A DNA stretch of 6,496 nucleotides. Source: an uncultured Collinsella sp. (GTDB taxonomy: Bacteria; Actinomycetota; Coriobacteriia; Coriobacteriales; Coriobacteriaceae). The position numbers and the translations under genes are program-made. The DNA lies in NCBI GenBank assembly GCA_900547125.1, contig URFU01000110.1, positions 1 through 6,496 on the forward strand, read 5' to 3'. This document shows positions 1 to 5,593 of the stretch, piece by piece (the stretch's first letter is position 1; every line of letters starts with the position of its first letter). The notes below the pieces were generated by a model. It was not told the DNA's origin and searched no databases. It was given only the letters and a program-made list of their open reading frames with translations.

Positions 1-1
1 C

Positions 2-598
2 TACCTGGACGTTCGCCTTATGGGCATTCTGGAGCCATGGGACTTTGCCAAGGTTGGGCCGTTTGACCCGGCCATGCAGGAAGGTGACTTCCGCGTCGTC
101 TCCGTCGATGCGTCTACCAAGGACCAGGTGGTCATTGATAAGCTGGCGCTCGACATTGCCGGCAATGATGCCGAGGCGGTGCTGGGGCTCAATAAAAAGA
201 GCATTCGCATGTGGGCGCGCAAGGCCCGCAAGCATAAGGACGGCCTGGTGATGGTGCCGGTCTACTTTGTCGATCGCCCGGCGACGGACAGCCGCGATGG
301 CGAGCAGGTGCGCATCGCCGTCAACGGCCAGACGGGCCGCGCGGCCGCGGTGGTGTTTAGCGACAAGCGCGAAACACATATTGTGGCGCCGCTCAACCCG
401 AGCCTACATCTGTCCGGAGAAAGCACCGTGCACGCCACGCCCATCGAGGTCAAATACGTTAAGTCGCCGTTCCTGTACCAGATCGTGCGTCGTGGAGGTG
501 GCGAGCAACCGCGTCAGGTGGCAGCGGTTGCCGAGGGTTCCTACCGAGAAGAAAAGCCCAAACGCCGCGGTCTGCTGGGTGCGCTATTTGGGAAGTAG
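2..598 (+). CDS. C-terminal part of a TFIIB-type zinc-ribbon-like protein (5' end outside window)
   Basis: The frame is open to the left edge (codons from base 2) and ends at a TAG at 596-598. An ATG at 20 has no clear ribosome binding site, so the gene most likely begins outside the window. About 198 codons are visible. The segment GLVMVPVYFVDRP, then EQVRIAVNGQTGRAAAVV, matches from memory the conserved 'LPVW...., aiNGQTGK' block near the C-terminus of proteins annotated as TFIIB-type zinc-ribbon-containing (YdjG-like). In that family the zinc ribbon sits at the N-terminus, which is not visible here. The tail is basic and ends in GLLGALFGK after an RR/KPKRR stretch, possibly an amphipathic membrane-associated end. 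No enzymatic role is known to me. The coding call is strong; the family call is moderate and rests on one motif block. Confidence 0.7.
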   Translation, partial: YLDVRLMGILEPWDFAKVGPFDPAMQEGDFRVVSVDASTKDQVVIDKLALDIAGNDAEAVLGLNKKSIRMWARKARKHKDGLVMVPVYFVDRPATDSRDGEQVRIAVNGQTGRAAAVVFSDKRETHIVAPLNPSLHLSGESTVHATPIEVKYVKSPFLYQIVRRGGGEQPRQVAAVAEGSYREEKPKRRGLLGALFGK

Positions 599-863
599 GG
601 AAGCGCAGCCGGTTGGCGCTGCGATGCGATAGCTAGAGGAACGGGGCAGCTCGCAGGAGTGCGGACTGTCGTCTGATTGTTTGAGGGTGCCAGATGTAAA
701 TAATCGGTGGAACAGCTGTAAAAGAGCCTTTCCACTGGGTAGAATCAGGTTGTGCCGCGGAACCCGCTCCTCAGCGCTTAACTTCGGAGACGCGGGCAAC
801 GCAGGTATTATCGTCTAGGGCCGGCTGCAACCGGTCCTTTTCTATGACTCCCTTCGCTATCCG
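599..863. other. Intergenic stretch without a convincing gene
   Basis: No reading frame here has both a plausible start with a ribosome binding site and protein-like composition. A minus-strand frame (584-799, TTG start) is low-complexity and overlaps the end of the preceding gene, so it is not called. A 6-bp perfect stem (CGCAGC 604-609 with GCTGCG 618-623) follows the zinc-ribbon gene's stop but has no T-tract. A better terminator candidate lies at 818-843. Confidence 0.5.
818..843 (+). terminator. Possible rho-independent terminator
   Basis: GGGCCGG (818-824) pairs with CCGGTCC (831-837), with one G-U pair and a 6-base loop, followed by TTTT (838-841). The T-tract is only on the plus-strand side, so it would stop plus-strand transcripts. 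The only plus-strand gene upstream is the zinc-ribbon protein, ending about 220 bases before, so this would imply a long 3' untranslated region or an unrecognised short RNA. Confidence 0.35.
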
Positions 864-956
864 TTACTGCTTATATTCCCGCCAGATCGCGTAGAGGTTC
901 CGGGCAATGCCGGTCACGTACATCGAGAGGCGCAGGATTTCAAGAAACAAGTCCAT
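864..956 (-). CDS. Candidate 30-residue small protein
   Basis: An ATG at 956 (minus strand) opens a 30-codon frame ending in TAA at 864-866. GGGGTGA lies 5 bases upstream of the ATG, a good Shine-Dalgarno match. The product starts MDLFLEILRLSMYVTGIARN and ends LYAIWREYKQ. It is a hydrophobic or amphipathic helix with a charged C-terminal end, the kind of composition seen in small membrane-active proteins and type I toxins. The leader contains an inverted repeat (986-1011, CTGCC/GGCAG extended across a one-base bulge by GC pairs). It lies downstream of the orphan ORF at 1049-1285 on the same strand. I recognise no family. It could be a genuine small protein, a relic of a larger one, or chance; the ribosome binding site is the main argument for it. 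Confidence 0.4.
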   Translation of the reverse strand: MDLFLEILRLSMYVTGIARNLYAIWREYKQ

Positions 957-1048
957 AGGCTTCACCCCAATCGGAGATCGGAGCGCTGCCCGCAGGCGGA
1001 TTCCGCGGCAGGCAAGATTTTACCTCACAGGCCGCGGTGGGAGGCATC

Positions 1049-1285
1049 CTACCCATCCCATGGTCCGGAACAGTGTCGATCTAACGGGCAATCAAGCCTC
1101 CAGCTCTCTTTGAATTGAGCAAGCATCTGCCCGAAGAAGCTTAGTTCGGATGGCTCATAAATGAGCGAACCGCCGTCCGCGGTCCTGTAGACCCCGCAGG
1201 GGAGGTAACGCCCGTCGGGGAGGACGTAAAGGTTTTCTTCCTCCCTCAGTCTTGTTGGGGGTATCGGGGTTTCGTTTTCGTCCAT
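1049..1285 (-). CDS. Hypothetical protein, possibly a gene remnant
   Basis: A 78-residue frame starts at ATG 1285 and ends in TAG at 1049. The central part (ENLYVLPDGRYLPCGVYR, then TADGGSLIYEPSELSFFG) looks like real protein, with short beta-strand-like segments and turns. The last dozen or so residues look unlike a natural C-terminus. The ATG lacks a good ribosome binding site. The frame stays open upstream to a TGA inside the end of the ADP-ribosylglycohydrolase relic, but without another plausible start codon. Codons such as AGA, AGG and ATA occur here and are rare in the large neighbouring genes, hinting at foreign origin. I recognise no family. It may be a truncated gene left by rearrangement or a small accessory gene. 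Confidence 0.4.
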   Translation of the reverse strand: MDENETPIPPTRLREEENLYVLPDGRYLPCGVYRTADGGSLIYEPSELSFFGQMLAQFKESWRLDCPLDRHCSGPWDG

Positions 1286-1353
1286 TTGGAACTCATCGAT
1301 ATTTGCGATCTTCCTCTCTATGATGCCCCCTACCTTATTTCTTGAATGGCGTC

Positions 1354-1536
1354 CTAAAACAGGCAGCTCTCAATCAATTCTTTACCGCGCAGGGTGTCTA
1401 TCCACTCCCGTGGAATGGCGTCGATACCGTAGGCCGTGCCGGCAAGGGCGCCTGCGACAGCCGTCGTGGTATCGGTGAACGCCAGGGGAGCGATGCGCAT
1501 GAGTGAGCCGTTGCCGTTGTCGCGCTCGCCGGAGCC
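1354..1536 (-). pseudogene. ADP-ribosylglycohydrolase (DraG/ARH family) remnant, 5' truncated and internally deleted
   Basis: Reading from 1536 down to a TAG at 1354-1356, 60 codons translate to a recognisable chimera of two family blocks. Residues 1-20 (GSGERDNGNGSLMRIAPLAF) match the central DNGNGSLMRI block of ADP-ribosylglycohydrolases, which remove ADP-ribose from proteins or other targets. Residues 21-60 (TDTTTAVAGALAGTAYGIDA, then IPREWIDTLRGKELIESCLF) match the C-terminal 'DTDTTAAVAGALAG..YG...IP..W...L' block and the natural C-terminus. In intact members these blocks are separated by roughly a hundred residues, so the middle is missing; the first Asp of the metal-binding DTDT motif is also lost at the join. 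The N-terminal half is absent: an in-frame TGA (1537-1539) sits immediately before the fragment, and the DUF1016 stop codon is 6 bases upstream. No start codon or ribosome binding site serves it. It cannot be a working enzyme. Confidence 0.78.
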
Positions 1537-1542
1537 TCATTG

Positions 1543-2592
1543 CTACCCTTGCGTTTCGCCATTAGTCGCTTCGTTGATGGCGCGGTACTCGGCACTCAGC
1601 TCGCGCGCCAGCTCTTCCTTGCTTGGAAGATACGGCAGGTATTTGGCGGCAAACACTTGGTCGTTGTCTTCGGGCAGCGTGTACTCGACAATCGAGTCGC
1701 TTTTGTCCGCGCAGAGCACGATGCCTATAGGCGGATTGTCGCCTTCGTTCATGAGCTCGCGCGTGTAGTAGTTCACATACATTTGCATCTGGCCCAAGTC
1801 CTGGTGCGTAAGATCGTCCGTCTTAAGGTCGATAAGCACGAAGCAGCGCATCAGATAGTTGTAAAACACAAGGTCAATATAGAAATGGCGCCCATCAAAG
1901 GTGATACGCTTTTGGCGCGCCTCGAAAGCGAAGCCACGGCCAAGCTCCAGCAGGAACTTCTGAAGATGTGTGATGAGCGCCTGCTCTAGATCGCTCTCGC
2001 GAAACGCAGTATCGTCCGAGAAACCTAAAAACTCCAGTACATATGGGTCACGGATGATATCCTCGGGGCGACGAGCCGGGGCGCTCTTTTGGATTTCCTG
2101 GGTGACGGCCTCCTTGTCCTTGCTGGCAAGCAGGCGCTCGCGGAACATGGTGTTGATCTGGCGCTCGAGCTGACGCGTGCTCCAGCGAGAATCGGCGCAT
2201 TCGTTCATGTACCAGGTGCGAGCTTCGGGGTCAGGAATGCGTATTAACCTGCGATAATGTGTCCAACTCAATTCGGGACGCAGTGAGTCCCGAATTGGAA
2301 ATGCAAGATAGAACTGACGCATTTTACGCAGCTCTCTTGCTTCAAAACCTTTACCAAAATCCTTGGTAAGTCTTATTGCGAGGGCCTTGAGCAGCGCCTC
2401 TCCATACTTGGCGCGCTCCTCTCCGCCCTGCTCATCAACAATGCTCTTGCCGATCTCCCAATACGCCTCAACCATCGTAAAGTTAACGGCGGTATAGGCC
2501 TTGTCGCGAGCGGCGTTGAGAATCGAGGAAACCTGCTTGTAAAAAACTTCTGGCACGATTGCCGATTCTCCACGGTTTACCAGTTCGCCCAT
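1543..2592 (-). CDS. DUF1016/YhcG-type PDDEXK nuclease domain protein
   Basis: A protein of 349 residues, close to the usual family length. Residues about 15-170 form the helical YhcG-type N-terminal domain, including AYWEIGKSIVDEQ and the hallmark LRPELSWTHYRRLIRI. Residues about 178-325 form the PDDEXK-fold nuclease domain: PYVLEFLGF, then YIDLVFYN (D240), then CFVLIDLKTDDL (D255-x-K257), then DLGQMQMYVNYY (Q268, Q270). The acidic residues plus lysine fit an intact metal-dependent nuclease core. The family (COG4804) consists of predicted nucleases often found near restriction-modification or other accessory genes; its precise substrate is not settled to my knowledge. The start is taken as ATG 2592 with GGGG 8 bases upstream; GTG 2595 is an alternative. 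It stands alone on its strand, divergent from the PH-like gene, and ends 6 bases before the ADP-ribosylglycohydrolase relic. No methylase or specificity subunit is visible here, so it may act alone. Confidence 0.92.
   Translation of the reverse strand: MGELVNRGESAIVPEVFYKQVSSILNAARDKAYTAVNFTMVEAYWEIGKSIVDEQGGEERAKYGEALLKALAIRLTKDFGKGFEARELRKMRQFYLAFPIRDSLRPELSWTHYRRLIRIPDPEARTWYMNECADSRWSTRQLERQINTMFRERLLASKDKEAVTQEIQKSAPARRPEDIIRDPYVLEFLGFSDDTAFRESDLEQALITHLQKFLLELGRGFAFEARQKRITFDGRHFYIDLVFYNYLMRCFVLIDLKTDDLTHQDLGQMQMYVNYYTRELMNEGDNPPIGIVLCADKSDSIVEYTLPEDNDQVFAAKYLPYLPSKEELARELSAEYRAINEATNGETQG
2269..2297. repeat. Perfect 11-bp inverted repeat inside the DUF1016 gene
   Basis: CAATTCGGGAC (2269-2279) and GTCCCGAATTG (2287-2297) are exact reverse complements with a 7-base loop. 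The hairpin falls in codons for the conserved RDSLRPELSW segment of the nuclease. It has no adjacent T-tract on either strand, so it does not look like a terminator. Confidence 0.8.
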
Positions 2593-2619
2593 CACTGTCG
2601 CCCCACTTTCCTCTTGTGG

Positions 2620-2638
2620 AATGCATCTTTATTGCATT
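2620..2638. repeat. Short inverted repeat in the DUF1016 leader
   Basis: AATGCA (2620-2625) and TGCATT (2633-2638) flank a 7-base AT-rich spacer. The repeat lies 28-46 bases upstream of the nuclease start codon and just downstream of the proposed promoter, a position where a repressor operator could sit. Six-base arms can arise by chance. Confidence 0.3.
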
Positions 2639-2641
2639 TAG

Positions 2642-2671
2642 TTTAAAGCCTCGCGCGGACTCGAATTTCAA
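2642..2671 (-). promoter_or_regulatory. Candidate promoter of the DUF1016 gene
   Basis: On the minus strand, TTGAAA (2671-2666) is a 5/6 match to the -35 consensus. After an 18-base spacer, TTTAAA (2647-2642) is a 4/6 match to the -10 consensus. Transcription would begin near 2635, about 43 bases before the ATG. The assignment is by consensus only. Confidence 0.33.
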
Positions 2672-2685
2672 TGTCGCCTAGCGCC

Positions 2686-2715
2686 TTCGTGCAGGATTCC
2701 CGAAGTGACTAAAAT
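2686..2715 (+). promoter_or_regulatory. Weak candidate promoter of the PH-like gene
   Basis: TAAAAT (2710-2715) is a good -10-like hexamer, about 45 bases before the preferred ATG. The -35 match 18 bases upstream (TTCGTG, 2686-2691) is poor. It is listed because the gene must have its own promoter in this short divergent region. Confidence 0.22.
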
Positions 2716-2747
2716 GTGACCATAGAGGCAGTTTTAGCGAACCCCAT

Positions 2748-2752
2748 GGGAG
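2748..2752 (+). promoter_or_regulatory. Ribosome binding site deciding the start of the PH-like gene
   Basis: GGGAG lies 8 bases before ATG 2761, ideal spacing. The upstream in-frame candidates, GTG 2716 and ATG 2746, have no such motif, so the shorter 89-residue form is preferred. Confidence 0.6.
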
Positions 2753-2760
2753 TGACACGC

Positions 2761-3030
2761 ATGGACAACAACACCTTGCTGTTCCAGGACAAAGGTTCGG
2801 GCAGGTTTAAAGACGTCAAGATCTACCCTAACCGCATCGAGGTGCTCAAGAAGGGTACTTTCGGCGGCAAGCATATCGAGATTGTCTACCTTAAGGACAT
2901 CACGGGCGTTAACAGGATCAAGGGTCGCGACGTTTTCCTGCGCAATCGACTGTTAACCGCTTGCGTCTTTAGTCTGAGCAGTCGTGCGAAGGCCCAGGAG
3001 TTTGTTAACGCGCTGAACATGGTGATGTAG
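2761..3030 (+). CDS. Small PH-like domain protein
   Basis: An 89-residue protein without signal peptide or membrane helix, so probably cytoplasmic. The pattern is a run of short beta strands (TLLFQD, DVKIYPNRIEVLKKG, HIEIVYLKDITGVNRI, DVFLRN, ACVFSLSS) followed by a C-terminal helix (RAKAQEFVNALNMV). That is the order expected of a bacterial PH-like domain, where the final helix caps the barrel. The phrase 'YLKDITGVN' followed by a strand and then 'S..KAQEFVNAL' is typical of such domains. The ligand is unknown; such domains bind lipids or proteins, but nothing here shows which. The start at 2761 is chosen for its ribosome binding site; GTG 2716 would add 15 residues. It is divergent from the nuclease gene (168-base gap) and convergent with the phospholipase-like gene. 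Coding is near certain; the fold is an inference from pattern. Confidence 0.8.
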   Translation: MDNNTLLFQDKGSGRFKDVKIYPNRIEVLKKGTFGGKHIEIVYLKDITGVNRIKGRDVFLRNRLLTACVFSLSSRAKAQEFVNALNMVM

Positions 3031-3055
3031 CCCATGGCGGCGTTCGGGCCAAGGT

Positions 3056-3095
3056 AAAAATCGGGGGCACAGAACGGTGTCCTGCGCCCCCGATT
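3056..3095 (-). terminator. Strong rho-independent terminator of the phospholipase-like gene
   Basis: AATCGGGGGC (3059-3068) pairs perfectly with GCCCCCGATT (3086-3095). On the minus strand the stem runs into TTTTT (3060-3056), so it ends the large minus-strand gene 30 bases after its stop codon. It lies 28 bases beyond the PH-like gene and may also act on the plus strand, though there the T-tract is minimal. Confidence 0.85.
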
Positions 3096-3124
3096 GAGTC
3101 GATGTGTCTAAAAGGCAGGCTTGT

Positions 3125-5593
3125 CTATTCGCTGTCGTCCCCAGCGTTTTCGCGGTCACTGGCAAGCATTGCTGCGCCGGCGACCGTCGTCGCTACGGCG
3201 GCAGCGGCGAGCCCGGCGGCAATGCCAGAGCCGTCGCCCGTGCCGGCGAGCTTCTCGCCCGAGCCCTTGCTCTTGTTGCCCTTGCCGTTTTTGTCGGCGC
3301 CGCCTGTGTTGGAGCCCGTGCCGTTGCCGGTGCCGGCGCCGCCCGCGTTGCCCGAAGTCGTCACAGTAAAGCTTGCGGCTCCGTCGCTGGCGAGCGTGTA
3401 GTTCTGCGCTGCGTCGCCCAAGAGACCGTTCACGCGCACCCAGTACGTTCCTGCGGCAAATGTTTCGCCTTCGGCCATTGCCGTGCCCGGAGCGCCGTCC
3501 GCGTCGTGCACAAACTCGAGCTGGGCCGTGCAGGCATCGGTTTCGAGCTTGCCCTCGAGTGATGCCGCAATCTTGGCGCGCACGTCTTCGCCGGCCTTAA
3601 GGCCTTCGAGTCCCTCAAAATGGGGCGTCAGCGCGCGTGGATCGATATCGATGGGCACTGGACCCTGCAGCTCCGTAACGGTCTCATTGCCCAGGGCATC
3701 GACATCAACGTATTCGATGACAAACGTATGGCCCGAAGCCGCCACGTTGAGTACGTTGCTGCTGTCGACAAGGCGGAAATGGCCCTCGCCAACGGTCTTG
3801 CCATCTTGGAGCGAGGCATCGCTCAGCGAGTCGCCGTACGTCATGCGCATGCGGGTCGGGAGATAGCACGAAACGGTTTGCTTGTGCTGCGCATCGTTGT
3901 AATTGCGCTGGTAGATGCTCCGGGCCAGTGCCGCATCAACAAAGTCGGATGCGATGATGCCAATGTGCTTACTGCAGTCCTCTTTTGTGCCCTCAACTCC
4001 GGTATTGTTTATATACGAGCTCTTGTACAGGTGCTCGTCGACCACTCGCGCTGCGGTAAAAGGGTTGTTTTGCGTGCAGCTCGTGTAGTTGATAAACCAG
4101 CAGCGCTCCGTTGCCTGCGCCGTTGTCCCGTCCGCGGCAGGGACATCTACGGAGTTACGTTTGAGTTCGGTCGCTGCCTTCAAGGCCATATCGACCCAGT
4201 CGATCTTACTGGATCCCGTGCAGCTGTAATGGTCTTGGGCATATACCTTGGTGCAATAGGGCTCTTTGTCGCCTGTATTGCCCGTAGCCTCAAAGCCTCG
4301 CGCGTCTTGGACGAGGCACATGGACTTTCCGGAATGCGCCTTGATCTTGTCATCCCATTCGGTGAGGTCGAGGCCCCACGTGTGGCCGTCTACGCTGTCG
4401 CCGGCGAATTTAAATCGACGCAGCAGGACGATCTTTCCGCGCACCTCGTTCAGTGTGGGGACATGGCTCGACGTATAGAACAGATCGGAGTTATTGCCCA
4501 TAACATTGGCAAAAGCCGTCGTAACACTTTCGTCGGTAGCCTCGTCGTTGCCTCGTGACACCAGCATGATGAGCGCTTCTGACGGGTGTTCGTTCAAAAA
4601 TGTTTTGAAGTAACCGATGACATCGGAGAGATGTATAAAGCCCCCGTCCTTTTTGAGCAGGTAGCATATTCCATGGTCGATGCCGGGGTCGCCTTTATCG
4701 TTGTTCTTTCCAAGTCGGATATCAAAATAGCGAATGCCTTCGAGCAACTGCGTGGGGATGTAATCCTGCTGGCACTTTGCAAGCGAGGTTTGGGGCTCGG
4801 TGTCGTTGTCGACGCTGCAGGTGCTCGAATCATGCGTGCCCGGGATGCTCAGCTCGTCGAGGTATTTGTTGCCGTCGACGTATTTCATCCAGCATGGTCC
4901 GTCGACGTAGCTGCTATGCGTGATCCAGTCGATACTTCTAACCGTGGTATTGATCTCGCCCTTGTCGTAACCGACAAGTTCGAGCTCCCACGGAATGCTC
5001 TTCCTCTTGTGGCAGATCTTGTTGTTGTCTTGGTCTTTGCCGTCCTTTTCTATGGCCAGGTAATTAATGTCTTTTTTCTCGTTTGTGCGGTCTCGGATGA
5101 TGTAGGTTCCGTTTTGCTGGCGATCGAACGCAAAAGAGCGGCTGGGCTTGTCGTCATGCTCGCCACTCCATACGTGGATGACCTTTCCATCTTTGTCCGA
5201 GTCGCCATCGACCGACCAAATGCTGTAGCCCGTCTTCTTATGCTCTTCGAAATTGAGCAGGGTGCGGATGGCATACCAATTTCTATTATCTGTATCGGTC
5301 TCTACGTGCTCAAGGATGAGCTTGCTGGACGTGCCGTCATTAAACAGGTGGCAAACGTTGCCGATGACGTTGCCGTCTTCGTTGACGCTCGCGGTGCGAA
5401 AATAGCCCGCGGGGCGAAGGCGAATGACGAAATTGTCGAGGCTGACTGACGCTGTGGCAGCGTCTTCTGCAAATGCCGCGCGCATGGGAAGGCCCAATCC
5501 CGCGGTTTCGGGCAGGCTTACAAATGGCGACAATGCTGCGAGTCCTAGGCCCAACGTGAATGCTCGACGGCTGATGGCGTGGTGTTCGGTCAT
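3125..5593 (-). CDS. Tat-exported, cell-wall-anchored PI-PLC X-domain protein with ricin-like domain
   Basis: An 822-residue surface protein. Residues 1-42 are a Tat signal peptide: twin arginine SRRAFTL (8-14), hydrophobic stretch, probable cleavage after AFA (40-42). Residues about 50-210 look like a ricin-type beta-trefoil lectin domain (YSIWSVDGD, VIHVWSG, NGTYIIRDR, WELELVG). Residues about 243-555 form a PI-PLC X-type phosphodiesterase: LSIPGTHDSS (H254, D255), GIRYFDIRL (D291, R293), DHGICYLL (H307), FLNEHPSEALIMLVS and HIGIIASDFVD. H254, R293 and H307 match the catalytic His/Arg/His of bacterial PI-PLC, so cleavage of a phosphoinositide or glycosyl-inositol phosphate bond is plausible; the true substrate is unknown. 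Residues about 600-745 are beta-rich modules, 747-780 a Gly/Asn/Lys linker, 782-786 the LAGTG sorting signal, and 789-812 a membrane helix. The short tail is acidic, not basic as is usual. The protein has 14 cysteines. GGAG 5 bases before the ATG supports the start. Its terminator is at 3056-3095. Confidence 0.93.
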   Translation of the reverse strand: MTEHHAISRRAFTLGLGLAALSPFVSLPETAGLGLPMRAAFAEDAATASVSLDNFVIRLRPAGYFRTASVNEDGNVIGNVCHLFNDGTSSKLILEHVETDTDNRNWYAIRTLLNFEEHKKTGYSIWSVDGDSDKDGKVIHVWSGEHDDKPSRSFAFDRQQNGTYIIRDRTNEKKDINYLAIEKDGKDQDNNKICHKRKSIPWELELVGYDKGEINTTVRSIDWITHSSYVDGPCWMKYVDGNKYLDELSIPGTHDSSTCSVDNDTEPQTSLAKCQQDYIPTQLLEGIRYFDIRLGKNNDKGDPGIDHGICYLLKKDGGFIHLSDVIGYFKTFLNEHPSEALIMLVSRGNDEATDESVTTAFANVMGNNSDLFYTSSHVPTLNEVRGKIVLLRRFKFAGDSVDGHTWGLDLTEWDDKIKAHSGKSMCLVQDARGFEATGNTGDKEPYCTKVYAQDHYSCTGSSKIDWVDMALKAATELKRNSVDVPAADGTTAQATERCWFINYTSCTQNNPFTAARVVDEHLYKSSYINNTGVEGTKEDCSKHIGIIASDFVDAALARSIYQRNYNDAQHKQTVSCYLPTRMRMTYGDSLSDASLQDGKTVGEGHFRLVDSSNVLNVAASGHTFVIEYVDVDALGNETVTELQGPVPIDIDPRALTPHFEGLEGLKAGEDVRAKIAASLEGKLETDACTAQLEFVHDADGAPGTAMAEGETFAAGTYWVRVNGLLGDAAQNYTLASDGAASFTVTTSGNAGGAGTGNGTGSNTGGADKNGKGNKSKGSGEKLAGTGDGSGIAAGLAAAAVATTVAGAAMLASDRENAGDDSE

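Noticed and set aside
584..799. Minus-strand 71-codon TTG-start frame after the zinc-ribbon gene
   Set aside because: It has a weak start codon, no clear ribosome binding site, unstructured composition, and overlaps the convergent gene end.
770..800. 5S rRNA-like string GAAGTTAAGC on the minus strand
   Set aside because: Only about ten bases match; the rest of the 5S sequence and its helices are absent.
907..1113. Plus-strand 68-codon frame across the orphan ORF region
   Set aside because: It is arginine-rich shadow coding opposite the better-supported small ORFs, with no ribosome binding site.
1398..1595. Minus-strand 65-codon frame overlapping the end of the nuclease and the hydrolase relic
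   Set aside because: It is a different frame from both. Its translation is low-complexity, and the relic frame at 1354-1536 explains the sequence.
1540..1989. Plus-strand 149-codon frame antisense to the nuclease gene
   Set aside because: It lies opposite the conserved PDDEXK domain and has no ribosome binding site or recognisable motif.
3620..5449. Two long plus-strand open frames (3620-4558 and 4586-5449) opposite the PI-PLC-like gene
   Set aside because: They are antisense shadows of a high-GC coding region. Their translations are valine/alanine-rich without domain structure, whereas the minus-strand frame has clear signal, catalytic and anchor motifs.
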